The notes beneath the pieces were generated by a model. It searched no databases, was not told the origin of the DNA, and saw nothing but the letters and a program-made list of their open reading frames with translations. Positions 32,338 to 44,400 of a DNA stretch of 64,000 nt are shown one piece after another. The stretch is from positions 2,852,001-2,916,000 of the forward strand of contig JAHCVI010000004.1 in assembly GCA_019096155.1 (NCBI GenBank), read 5' to 3'. The translations under genes and the position numbers were made by a program. How positions within the stretch are numbered: the first letter of the stretch is position 1; each line of letters starts with the position of its first letter. Source of the DNA: Staphylotrichum longicolle. Its lineage: Eukaryota; Ascomycota; Sordariomycetes; Sordariales; Chaetomiaceae.

Positions 32338-35300
32338 GGTCTCTGGCTCTTGCGATGTCCTCCGAGACATCCAAATGTGCTGATTCAGCTCCAAACAGTG
32401 AAAAATCTCTCGTGTACCCCCCAGCCTCTGCGAGGGGTGGATGGCGGCGCTCTTGCCCAGCTCAAAACTCGTCCGAGATCGCGTGTGTGTCGTGACGCGG
32501 GGAAAAGTGACACCCGTCACCTTGGTCTGTGGTCGGTAGGAAGAGGAGAGGAAAACCGTCTTCTGATCGCGAACATGTCAAGGATGTGGTGCTTTTATCT
32601 CCGGTCGGAGAATCGGGCATCAAAGTCGCGGGCACGACTTTGACGGCGGGTTCTGGAAAGATCTGGACTCGTCGATGGTCCAGATTTCAAAGATGCTGAA
32701 AAATCGTCGTGGGGTTCGAGCAGTGTGTGATGTGTGTAGGGGCATTGGCAGAAGCCAAAGTTGGCAGCAAAGGGATTTTGAAGCGGCTGGCGCTGCTTTA
32801 TAGCACCTCACCAACCAAGGTGGGTGCGCAAGCCCGGGCGTAATCAGCGGAGGGGGCATCCAGGGATGAAGGGCAGGGGGTCGTTCCGCCCCCTGTCACT
32901 AAAATTTGCATGGAATTCATGGAGGGGGCGTGTTTGTAACCCAACCCTCCTAACCCCTGCTTGCTGGGGTGTTCTTAGTCACTGCTTTGGGTGTGGTCAG
33001 CGATGGCCAGAAGTAGCCACACCCCTCCACCCAGTTCCAGCCGTTTCTGTTGACACTGTACACAGTCCTGTCCTTTCCCCCTCTCCCACCCTCTTTCTGG
33101 GTGGAAAAGATGTGGCCTTCGGCCAATGAATTCCGGTGCACTGCATTCACGCGTCCACACGCGCCGGTGTGATTCCTGTGCCGTCACGGATTTGGCAACC
33201 TAGGGGGCGCCGGACAGCAACAGGGCAGGACAGAGTGAGTACTCGGAGATCTGGTGATGATCCTGCTCAGCATGATTCACTCAACAATCTTGCATCCTGG
33301 CTGATGCCTGGTTGACTTGAGAGGGCTGCAAATTTGCGAGGCGGGAACCGCTCCCGGATTCGCGGTGGGCAGGCAAGCCTCTGCCAGGCTAAGCGAAATT
33401 GGTGTACGCCAGGACTGGGAGGTTCCAGCTCTCGGCCAGGGGATCATTCGAAAACCAACGGTCCGTGAAAATTTTTCCTCTCGTTCACGAGCAAGCAGCC
33501 AGGGCTTGCGACTTGGCGGCGATCAAAGCGATGATCCGGTGAAAGGTGAAAGAGGCTGGTGGTTTGCGACCGCGACACACGCGACTGGGGACAAGGGCAT
33601 TTCGGAACCCCCCCGGCAGCTTGTGACTCCAACAATCATCAATGGGGAACCGAATGAGTCGAGTCCTGGTCCAACAAGGGCGCGTTATCGCAACAGGTCG
33701 CAGCACCGAAGCGGAAGGTCTGGCAAAATGACGAGGATGTTTTCGAATGTTGCGAAGTCTCGGAAGGCAGGGTGGCAGCGCTGCGAATTGACCGGCCGGC
33801 CCTTTTAGCAAAGAGAGGACCACCTCGATCGGGTCGTTTCTGGATGAGTTGCGCGGGTGCTGCCTGGGCGGTTGGAAAGCCAGCCAGGCAGGTCCAACGG
33901 CAAGGGTTGCTGGTGCTCAGGATCCCTGATCTGGGTTCTCCAATGGCGATTGTGACTGAGCAGACCGGAGCAACTGGCGAGATGAGGTTGGACTTTGGTT
34001 CACGTCAACGAGAGGCGAGGCTGACCCTGGGCCCGTTATTCACGTTAGTGACTCGCCATGCTGGGGTGGGACGGCAACCGTCAGGACCGACGCTGGACGA
34101 CGAGGTTGCTGACGCCAGCATCGCTGCCTCCGGGGATGCGGGGAGAGTGACGAGAGTCACTGCGGCGAGGGCGAACGCGCACTGCGCACTATGGTTTTTT
34201 GCTGCGTTGAACATGAACTGGCCTGTCTTGTCGTTCTTGCCGGTTGGACAGAGTGAGTAAGTGCCAAGTTCAAGATGAACTCGCTCGAGCGAGAGTCGTC
34301 ACCCTCAAGCCTGCTGCATCCACACGCATGTTGCCTATGGCCACTGCGGAGAATGGACCCCTCAAACCGGAAGTGACTTGCTTGAAATGGCGGGAGTGCG
34401 GGGGTGGATTGTTCTTCGCAATTCCCAGTGGATGAGCAGCATGTGGTCATGGGATGCCAGTTCTAGACTTTCTAAGGCTCGACTGTTCTGGGGATAGTAA
34501 AATCCGGGGTTGCCAAGCACGATGTGATGACCGCCCTGTTGGAGGCTGGTCCGATCTCAGCTGCAGCGTCGTTGCGGATCCTGCTGTTCGTGTCAATCTG
34601 CGAAGCGGTTCACGCTCGCGTGTGCCGGATGCATGCACTTGCAGGCCGTTCAGCGGGGTCCAACCGTCCGAGCTCGACTTGCATGCCAACTTCCAACTCG
34701 GGGCCAATGACGAAAGCAGGCAGGAGATTCATCTCAGCATTTCGTCACTCATCCCGTCTTGCCAAAACTTCAAGTCGCACAACAAGCAGACATGAAAACC
34801 AGTTAAATGACCGCTTCGCAAATATCCAAATGCAGTCTTCGAGGTTAGACCAAGCGAAGCGCACCCAGCATTCCATTGTTTGGTCAAAGAACAGAATTTG
34901 TGCGAGAGACGTTGATTGGGCAGGTATCCCCGGCCCCGGATTACAAGACCGATTTCAGGGCTCAGAATACGAACGAAGGGTCTTGGTTTGTTGCTGACAT
35001 CAGCCATTTTGGTCGATTTGAACGTCACCCTCGACCATCGGCGTCTTTCCTCAAGACTTCTTTTCTCTCCGTCCGGCGAAAACGACCGTTCCCGCCGCGA
35101 TTGTGGTAGTGGCGTGGCATCGCTGCCTGCCGCGCAATCCGCCTGAGCCGTTCGCCGCCAGTCATTCCGCCGGTACCGAGGTGTCGCGTACGATAACCAA
35201 GCACCGAAACTCTCTCGCCTCCTCCCTTCTCTTTGGAATCATCAACTCAGTCAAGACTCGAGCAAATTTGATTCAACCTGGGGACACAAGCTGGCCCGGC

Positions 35301-38300
35301 TACTGTTGCCACAACCAGCACACGCGTCTTCTCAGTCCTCGGCGTCCCTTGGCAGCCCGAGCTCTCCGCAGACCCTGACCTCCGCAGACCTTGACCCTCC
35401 ACCATCGGTTCATTTCCATGGCCGACGCTCGGTGTTGATCTCCCCGTTCTCCCCGTTTGTTCACCTTGGCCTCGGCTGCGCAGCCGATGCTCGGTGTGTG
35501 GACCGCCCCATACAGTATGTATTGGGACACCGTCAAAGGTCAACGAAAGTCGGCCCGTGAGATTACGTCCACTGCCGCGGGTCAATCCATCAAACCGGTC
35601 TTGCTGGGAAGAGACATGGGCTCATCATGCAAGAGACAGGGCACAATCACACACGGGCTTGTCCCCTAGCGCCCTCAGTGGGGCCTTCACCGGTTTCTCA
35701 CCTCTCAACTTGTTCCGGACAGACCTGGCTGGCTTGGCAGCTGTCCATCCCTTGGCCGAGCCTGGGTGTGGTTTGTTTTTTCTAGAACGCCCACCCCTAC
35801 CTTGCTGGCCGTCCCGGTGGCTTTTCAGGCTTGGGTTCAACCCCCGGTCAACTTCCGCTTTGATCATTTCTCCCCCCCTTTCCGGCTCACCGTAACGAAA
35901 AATTTTTCTCTTTGCCAATGCGATTTTCGTGTTTGCGGCCAGGGAGAGACGGAGAGGACAGGTGGAGGACGGGACGTCCTCGCTGCCCATGGCGACGGTG
36001 ACTCACACACGAGGGGAGTGTCATGTATGGCGTATGTTTTGATGCCCTAATGGCTCGCCTGGGCCATCGCCTGCTGCGTTGATGTCCAATATGAACAGAC
36101 TGGTTTGGTGCTGACCGCTCAGTGGCCAATGGGCGGAGGCCGGCAGGTGCTGGATGCAGCAGTCTTGATCCCCGATTGGAGATGGCGGGTGGTCTTCGAA
36201 CGGGACGCGCCAATGTTGGACCTGTGCAGCCACTCGATCTGCCAACTGTGGATCCGCCATCCAAGGTGAACAGCATGTGCTCTCCGCAGAGCCCCTCAGG
36301 GGTGTCAAAAATACTCTGGGCCCAAGGCAGCCTCCCCAACAAGCGGATATGGGACGGAATCGTCAACCGACCTCGCTCCTGGTTTGGCCTTCACCGACAC
36401 TCCTGAGCCTCAAGGGAGCGCCGGACGTGCATGGGCCGGTGCAGCTTCATGCCGGGAGGGGGTGGACGGAGATGTGCGCGGCAGCGTCTCATACGTCGGC
36501 CACAGTTCCGACCCTGGACAGGGCCTCTGACGTAGCGCATTGCGCACAAAATTTTGGACAAAATGCGAAATTGACGATATCTCTGTCCAATACCCGAAGC
36601 GGCCGAAGGGCGATTGCAGAAGACGGGAGAAGGACGACGAAAGCTCAAGTCACCGCGGATCGGAGGCAGGGGCGTCGAAGCCACGGCAAGCAAGGTCTCC
36701 CGAAGATGCTGCTTCCAAGCCACGAGAGACGACAACACGGCCGCCTGTTCAGGGAGGTCTGTCGTCTCGGGAGGAGGGGCAACTAAAACAACACCCCCGC
36801 GAGACCCGTCCGGTCAAGGCCACCCTCACAGTCTCGATGTTTCTCCCCCCAGTTGGTCAAAGGCCCTTCGCATGGGTAACACAACAAAATGTTAGTTACA
36901 CCCGTCCGACGGCCGCACTCGTCCAGGGTTCTCTGCGTAACCAAACGGTACACCATCACCGTGTGGGCTGCCTACGACCAAGGAAAAGGGATGGCTCAGC
37001 TGCCCCTCCCTCTCTGGGCTCTGTGGCCTCCAAAGGCTCAACAACGAGTGCGCGCACTGGGTCAGATGGCCCGGCATCACCACCCAATGCGCGGATGCGA
37101 TAGCGCACGTTGGAGCCCTCGGCCAACACAGCGCAACCAATAAAAACCCAATCGCAAACGGGCCTGCAGAGGATTCGTCGGCGGTGAGTGAGGAACCCCT
37201 TTGGCTCTCATCCGAGAGCACATGCCATGTCAGGGAAAAAAAGGAGCGCAATGCCTCCGAGTGCGGATATCCCTGCAGGACGTTGAACCGAGTCCAATGA
37301 CTTTGATAATGTTGGACGGAACCGTGGCGGATCTCGCAGCTGAGCAAGGACGAGAAAAACAGACTCGTCAATCACCTGAAACAGCCACCCGCTGTCACTG
37401 AGATTCACCTTGGCCCTATCTGTCTTCCCTATTCCAAGCGCGCACTAGCGCAACCGCGAGGCCGCTCGCCGCTGGGACGGTGTCACGCAGCGCAGTGCAT
37501 CGCCGCGCAGAAGGCCCCAATGCAGAGGTGCAGAAACTCACAGGCGCACAGGCATTCTGAGGGAATCGCATGCTGCAGCGCCAAGAGCTGACTGCCCAGG
37601 CGAGCTGGGCCAGGGTCGCACCGAGTGGGCCCTGAAAGGGTTCGGGGAATTTGGCAGCCAGCTGGAGGCGGCCTGCAAGCCTCAGGCTCGACTTGGGCAA
37701 GCCCCGTTCCCGAGGGTCTGGTTCCAGGCAAACTGCTCGCCACATGGTGGCTCAGCCGCTGTCCCTGGTCAATGGTCATCTCCCAAGATGGCCGACGCGC
37801 CACCCCCGGATCGGAAAGATCCACAAGCCGAACCGGCAGCATCCCTGATTTGCCCAAGTGCTCGTCCGGACTTTTCAGATGCCGATCGCCCGTGTGGGGC
37901 CTTCGACAACAACCTGAGTTTTGTGCTGCAAGGCCATTCCCATCTTTTTTGGGACCGGGCCGTTGGGGCTGTGCGTCTCGGGGCGCACACAAAATGCACG
38001 GTCCACCATCTTCTTCCGACTTCGACACAGATCAGGCACAGTTTTGTTGCCCAACGACGACGTCGAGGACAGCGCTGAGAGTCGAGACAGATTTGCGGGA
38101 ATGATTCGCCGCTTGGGAAGGAGGCTGCGTCACTCGTTTTCGTCATATTTCATTCACATTTGACGATTCTAACGACACCCCCGTGGCTCCAACGAACTTG
38201 CCTCATTGCGCGCGTGCGCCTCAGCAAAGTCCATCACTTCATTTGAACCCCTTTGGTCACAAGATGGCCCTGTCCTGCTGTGGCTGAGGCCTCAACTCTC

Positions 38301-40318
38301 ATGGGCAGCAAGCTCAGCGTTGACTCACCGTGTAAGTGCCGCCACAGAACAGGTCACGGGGTCTATCGTTTCGAAACTCGACCTCGGTTGCTACTTGCGA
38401 TTTCGCCGCCGCGGAGGCCGTCTCCTTCTCCATGGCAGCTGACAACAACAACAACAACCACCTCGATACCAACAACCCCCGCGAACCAAATCAATAACCC
38501 ATCCACAGACCGACCTTCCAACAGAGCACCAACCCCCCACCGAGACACGGCACCCAGCCCCCCACCAATATCGTGACTCACACCCCCCCCCCCCAACCCC
38601 CCGTGTCGTCGTGTCGTCGTCCACCGCCGTCGTGTGGCTTGCGAGCGAGCGAGCAAGAGCAAAGCAAGGGCCGATATCCCGCACGCACGCACGCACCCAC
38701 ACAACAAACTCGTGCGCGCCCCATCCATCAAGCGGTGTGTGTGTTGTTCACCTAATCTTCAGCCCTCTATCCGGCCCTGCGATTTGACGGGGGTTTTGCC
38801 CGCCCTTGCTCTGCCCTGCCCCTGCCCTGCCCTGCCATGTCATTCCTGTCCTGGGTTTGTCCGGTACTGCCCAATCCCGTCCGGTCTTATTCTGCCCTGC
38901 GCCCCCCCTCCCCCCTCCCCGTCATCGGCTTTGGCGCCGTCGGCGTCGCCACTTTGGGTTCCCATGTAGCGGACCGCCATGGAAGAGATGGGATATGGGG
39001 TGATGGGGGGGGGGGGATTCGGTAACGTAATCATCTCCGGCCGGCCGGCCCTGACAACCACTGCTTGCGCTGAACGGGGGAAGGGAGAGGGAGGGGTGGT
39101 CCGATGTTCAGCCGAGCCGTGTCTTTTCTCTTTTTTATTGCGCTGTGTATGAGTGGTCGTTGGCGGATCGGCGGAGAGCAAAGCAAGCAGGCAGGCAGAC
39201 AGCCAGCGAGCGAGGGGGCTGAGCGTCGTGCCCCGTCGTCGGATGCCTTGCGACCCAACGATGACGGAGGCGGGCGCGGGAGCGGGCGGGTGGTTCCTGC
39301 AGGAAGGGTGGTGCTCGTTAGCTTCGTCGAAGCCGTCTGGGCAGTTGTTCCTTTGGGTTGTTCTTTCTTCCCTTTCTGATCTGCATTGCCACATCTTTCG
39401 GTGTGGTGCAGATGATAAGGTAATGTTGGGCGCGGATGCTGAGTGGTGAGCGTTCGGAAGGTTCAAGGACCTTTGACGTTATCCCTGCCCGTCGGTCTCT
39501 CTCCCGCGCTCTCTCACTCTATTGCGCCATGCCATGCTGGAGTCCTAGGGATCGCATCGATGTCATCGTCCCATGGCTTCGTCCAATCCAGTCTGGTGAG
39601 AGCAAGTTGCCTCACTTTTTCTCTCTTCCGCTCTGGAAGTCAGTCATCTTTCGGGGACTGAAGCCAGTCAGGCCCTCCGTCGTCGGGTGGCACCCACCCC
39701 TCTCTCTGCGCGGCACTGCAATGTCTGCACAGCACGGATGGGCTGGGGAGGGCCGACTGAGCCATCCCGAAGTCCTGATACCTGCACACCCTTCTGGGAG
39801 GCCTTGATCATATTGCATTTGCCTGTTGACAACGTCTGAAATATGAGTGGCTGCTCGTTCAGCACCGTGCCAACGCACTGTGGTCTTTTGCTCGAGTTTC
39901 TCGAAGGCCTGTTGTCCTGTTTGCCGTCTGCCTTTTTCTGCTTCGCTGGCGGTGATAGGCCGGGGCGTTGTTTCACCAACGGCAGAGGCAGCCCGTCACG
40001 GGACCGAGTCGGCGAGCCTCGTCTCATGGTTGAGAGGTCGAATTAAGCTCGGTGATAGGGTGCCGGGGTTATCCTTGGATGTGCCATTCCATGATGGAGG
40101 ACTGGGGTCTGTACCACAGCGCTGGGGCCGGGGGAGAGGTGCGTCATATGCCTTTTGCCTGGTCGTCTGGGGCGAAATTGCAGTTCTTAGCTTCAAAATG
40201 GGGATGATTGATGTGATACGTGTGAAGTCTTTCCGGCCGGTTGGGAGTGTTGATGTTGATCATGTTCCCTTGCCCCTTTTCTTCGGCGAATGACTCACCT
40301 TGTACATCACCTGGTCCT
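32338..40318. other. 8-kb gene-poor region upstream of the gp1-like gene
   Basis: The first kilobase is probably the promoter of the gp1-like gene. Beyond it no gene is supported. A minus-strand frame at 34005-34214 (listed separately) has a possible signal peptide. Near 38432 an ATG in good context opens a 21-codon frame (MAADNNNNNHLDTNN), which could be an upstream ORF. The interval 38300-39100 is rich in simple sequence: caacaa repeats, two C runs, cgagcgag and cgcacgca arrays, ctgcc repeats. These suit a long 5' leader or promoter, but no downstream coding exon was recognised. Confidence 0.4.
34005..34214 (-). CDS. Possible small secreted protein or its remnant
   Basis: A 69-codon frame starts with ATG and reads MFNAAKNHSAQCAFALAAV followed by TLVTLPASPEA: a hydrophobic core and small residues that would suit a signal peptide, then GCRPTPAWRVTNVNNGP before it stops. 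The Cys-x-x-Thr-x-x-Trp-x-Val start recalls many small secreted fungal proteins, which normally continue for 100 or more residues; no exon continuing it was found. It may be a truncated relic or chance. Confidence 0.28.
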   Translation of the reverse strand: MFNAAKNHSAQCAFALAAVTLVTLPASPEAAMLASATSSSSVGPDGCRPTPAWRVTNVNNGPRVSLASR

Positions 40319-40750
40319 TCACCCCTTGGTTGCCTCAGTACTACTGAACCCCGATCTGTTTCCTGGTTCCTCTGACGGGAGTCTCTTCTCACTTTCGTGA
40401 TGTTTCTTCTGAAGTGCACTTCGTCTTAGTCGACAGGCTTGGCTCTGTTCAAGGCAAATTTGGGTGCCAATGGAAGCCATGTGCTTATTTGCCACATGCA
40501 AGGCAGCTGTCTTTCTGATGCAGTTCTGAGCCTCATTTCGGATGTGACGGAGCGCGTCTATTGGACTTGGGCCTAGCTCATGGAGGTCTCTGTGTAACTC
40601 GGCAGGGATTGGCGGATTAGACTGGGTGATGCGTCTTTCTCGAGTGTTGCCTGTTGCCTCCATCTTGCCTTCGGTATGTGGATGTCTTGTTCGCGGACAG
40701 TCGTGCAGTTCTCTTGTGTAATTGACGATGCGGACTTGGTGTTGACTCAT
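40319..40750 (-). CDS. Hypothetical charged helical protein
   Basis: An ATG-started frame of 143 residues (MSQHQVRIVNYTRELHDC...) is hydrophilic, rich in Arg, Glu, His and Gln, with a likely amphipathic helix around residues 65-105 (DALRHIRNEAQNCIRK). No domain is recognised and no intron is needed. It diverges from another orphan frame at 40927, with a short palindrome-bearing interval between them. Composition is coding-like, but nothing independent supports expression. Confidence 0.4.
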   Translation of the reverse strand: MSQHQVRIVNYTRELHDCPRTRHPHTEGKMEATGNTRERRITQSNPPIPAELHRDLHELGPSPIDALRHIRNEAQNCIRKTAALHVANKHMASIGTQICLEQSQACRLRRSALQKKHHESEKRLPSEEPGNRSGFSSTEATKG

Positions 40751-40803
40751 TGTCCTCTCGAGAAGCTGTTAACTGCTTGAGGCGTGGTTGATGCCATGCT
40801 GGG

Positions 40804-40827
40804 GTTAATTCTTATCGGAGAATTAAC
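40804..40827. promoter_or_regulatory. 9-bp inverted repeat between divergent orphan ORFs
   Basis: GTTAATTCT at 40804-40812 and AGAATTAAC at 40819-40827 are perfect reverse complements with a 6-nt spacer (TATCGG). Its place between two divergent ATGs suggests a dimer-binding operator-like site; this is inference. Confidence 0.5.
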
Positions 40828-40926
40828 AAGCAAAAGGACGCATCACAACATCCTGAAGGTTGAACACTCATGGAGACTAATGGATGTAATTACAGGCGCT
40901 ATCTGTGACTTTTCAAACCCTTGACC

Positions 40927-41478
40927 ATGGAGGAACGTCCACATAATTTCGTCTCGCATATCTTTGACAGCAATGACGGGGCCTCAGACCTTCAGATTTG
41001 CTTCACCAAGACTTGCAATTGCTTGCGCAGTTGCAGCGTCCCTCAAGAGCATCCTATTGTCATCACCGGCCCCGTTTGGGATTTCTTGCGGAACCACTCC
41101 CCTTTCCGCCAACCAACTCTATGGCTGATCAGCACCTTTGCTGCCAAGCCATTTCTGGTGGTGTCTCTTGACCAAGTTGCTTGTGCTCAACCTGTCAAGC
41201 CGGTGCTGATAGCGTGGGGTCCGCCATCACCCGGGGAGATAAAGTCTTGCTCACGCGCAAGACAAATCTCGAAAAAACCAGTGCGTGTCGTCACTGGGAT
41301 CTTTCCATCTGCAGATAAGCAAGCCTCGTCTCTCCTTGTTATTCTGCAGCCAGTGCCCCTCTCACTGGACTTTCTGACATCTGGTCGGCCTGAGCTTGAA
41401 GCCAGTGTCCCCGCCCACCCTTATGCACCCGGTATTCTCCTCTACCGGTGCACCCAAACCCACAAACTGGTAGTCTAG
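40927..41478 (+). CDS. Orphan ORF, uncertain
   Basis: An ATG-started frame of about 183 residues (MEERPHNFVSHIFDSNDG...) ends THKLVV. It has many Cys and Pro and two hydrophobic stretches (PTLWLISTFAAKPFLVVSL and SSLLVILQPVPLSL). No family is recognised and codon use is not strongly biased. Listed because it pairs head-to-head with the 40319-40750 frame. Confidence 0.27.
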   Translation: MEERPHNFVSHIFDSNDGASDLQICFTKTCNCLRSCSVPQEHPIVITGPVWDFLRNHSPFRQPTLWLISTFAAKPFLVVSLDQVACAQPVKPVLIAWGPPSPGEIKSCSRARQISKKPVRVVTGIFPSADKQASSLLVILQPVPLSLDFLTSGRPELEASVPAHPYAPGILLYRCTQTHKLVV

Positions 41479-44400
41479 AGACTAGGCCAACTTTTGCCCC
41501 CGTATAACCCGCAAATGGACTGTTCATCCATGGCCTCAGGGATTGTTTTAGCTTCCATCATGACGCAAACACGTGGAGCGTGCGCATACAGAACGAAGAG
41601 CTCAACTCATCACGGCCCTTTGCCGCCCCGTTGAACCCAAGACCTGGTTGATCTCCGGTACAGCGTTTGATGTGTATGCTGCACTTTGCTTCAAAACGAG
41701 CAATATCTTGACGTTGAACAGAGGACTGTTGATGTGATGATATACTGATCCCGCACTCCTCAGTTTACAGGGAGGTCGGAGCTCCTGCTTTTCCGAACGT
41801 TTTCTCAACACGGACAGCGAAGTCTCCGACACCTGATGTTCAAATCATTGGAGCGAGTGGGACCTTGGGTGGAGAAGTAAATAATGAAATGGATAGAAGA
41901 AGTCAGGGGCGAGAGTCGAAACAGCAAACAGAAAGAAAACGAAAGAGATGAAACAAGACACAAGAAAATAAACCAGACAGTGGGGGAAGGGAGGAGGGGG
42001 GAGGGGGAAAGACAACACCATCGAGAAAGTGTTCTTCCAATGTATTCTCAAAAGGTGACCAGCCCCGAGAAAAACTGATCAGTATCTGTCAAAGGAGACC
42101 GTTGTGCTGTCAATGTAGGGAAACAGGTGTAATAAGAGAAAGTGATCATCCCTCTGCAGGGTACAGAACGGTATTGACTGGGTGGCTGGCCCGCAAAATG
42201 TGTTTCTGTAAAGTGTCCAGAGCTCGCTGGCCACATAGAGCTGCACTCTGGGCTTTGATTGTTCGGATGGCGTCAAGCCAACATTGGTAACCCTGAGTGA
42301 CCGCGGTAATCTGACAAGTGTTAGTACTAATCAAAAGCGTAAAATGGGCCAATCCGCTCCTCAGATAGAAACACCCTCCGATACTCGCTTGAGCCGAGGA
42401 ACAGAGTTCTCAACTGAGTGGCCGCGAGGCCACCCAGTGACGAAGCTCTGGTGCGCCATTTTGCGAAGGGTGACCAGACAGAAGCCCTCCACTGGCTGCA
42501 CAGGTGTGCTATGTGTCATCATTGGAGCTGTCAAAGACGAATAAAAGAAATGTGGGAAGCTGTGGTAGAAAGAGAGTCAGCCATGGCTCCCAAATCAAAC
42601 CCAAAGACACGTAATTTGGGGCTCCTCAGTTTATGTGCCAGCCTCATAATCCAGTGGATTCAGGGCCTCCCCTTACAACCCCCATCAGTACCACTTGGCA
42701 CGTCTGAGGGCTGCTGCGCGCTGCTCAAGGGTTGACCGCGACCCTCTCGCTAATCGCACAAGGACAGGACACTTATATCATCATCGGAGTCCAGCCAGGA
42801 TTCAGGACAAGTTGAACAACAAGTCCGAGAAAGAAGACAAAGAACAGACAACAATGGTAAGCCAAAGTACAAACAAAACACGATGGTCAGGTCCAGATCA
42901 CGCTCCGTCCCTGACCAAATAAACCAAAAAAGCCAAGCAAAAGCATACCCAAGCAAAAGAAAGCGCAGAACAGATGGGTGATAAGGTGGGTTGCTCCTCA
43001 GAACCTTCTTGCGGCACCACTTGGTGCTTTCAAGAGGGAACCTGTGAGCCTTCACGGGGGCCGACCTAAGCCACCTCGCTACTTGCGGCTACAGTAGTGT
43101 TTCATCACAGGAGTTGTGCTTGGGAAAGGAGTGGGAGGAAGAAAGAGGGCAAGGCAAGAACAAAACTTACGCGTGAGAAAAGCCAATACAAAATAACAGC
43201 GCAAAGTCTTCGTCAGTTCCTCAGACTGTCGCCCAAAGTGTGCCGTCGACAAGCGACCCCGACTGCGAGGCCCTCTCTTGCAACACCAAGACACTTTTGG
43301 TTCTCATCATCGCTAGGCGGTTTAACGCTGCTCAGAGATTCCAAGTCGGCTGTGATGATGTTCCCCGTGTCCGGTACCTGCACTCAGAAGGGCTGACCGT
43401 GGCGCCGTCTGAGCTTGCGAGGTGTCTGAATTGAATGTGAGTGTGTCATCATAGGAACTGACTTGCCCGGACTTGTGCGATCTGATCTGATGGACCCGAT
43501 TGAGCGGATGGACCGGGGCGCGCCCCCGTCAGACGCGATGTTTGCGAGGATGTTGGACCCGCGCGCGGGTCCGCGGGGGTTAAACCTTAGATCGACGACG
43601 ACATGGTCTGTCGACGACGGCTCTTGGTTGGAGGTGAGCTCAGAGAGAGAAACCTCACCACCCTGCAAGAAAATGAGGTTCAAAATGGTTGTGGGTGGGG
43701 CGGGGAAGCGATTTGTGTGAAAAATGGAATTGAAAGCTCTTACTTTTTGGGTTCCTGCCATGGAAAGAGCGAGTGATTAGCTGGCGCTCCCAAGTTCATT
43801 GACGCGTACGCGACGCGACAAGATGGTGAGAGAAGACAAGGCAATGGAAAGAGCGCGACTTACCGAGACCTGGGCTTGCATAACATTCTTGATTGGGGCG
43901 CGACCTGGTGGCAAGCAGAAGAAAGTGTTAGCAGGAACAACCAGAAGACCGTGAGAAAGAGAGAGCGAGAGGGCAAAGCATCTGCCTCATATTATGGAAT
44001 CACACACGCCGATCAGGCGCGATCATTGCTACAAAGCTCAGAGCAACTCTGTGTATCTCATCATGTGCATGTGCTGGTTTGGGACGGGCTTTTCGGGTAG
44101 GTACTTACAGGCTGCTGTGAATGATTGGCAAGAAGCTTGCTTGAACTGTCGTCGGCAAATAAAGAAAAGCTGCAATGGGTGGTTGAAGTTGAAGTTGAAG
44201 TTGATGAGGAAGAGGAAGAGGAAGAGGAAGAGGAAGAGGAAGAGGAAGAGGAAGAGGAAGAGGAAGAGGAAGAGGAAGAGGAAGAGGAAGAGGAAAATTT
44301 GCAAAGTGACGCGCCTTGTGGGTTCCAGAGGGTTGCCCGGCCGAGGGGAAAAAAATGCGTGTTAATATGGACTCGAGACCGGCGATGGGGTGATGAAGAA

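Noticed and set aside
30958..32643. 561-codon open frame on the plus strand
   Set aside because: It is antisense to the gp1-like gene, begins in the (GT)n repeat (Cys-Val run) and has no motif; a GC-rich shadow.
42854..42862. ATG directly followed by gtaagc, as in ribosomal protein genes
   Set aside because: No downstream exon coding for a known ribosomal or other small protein could be found on the plus strand.
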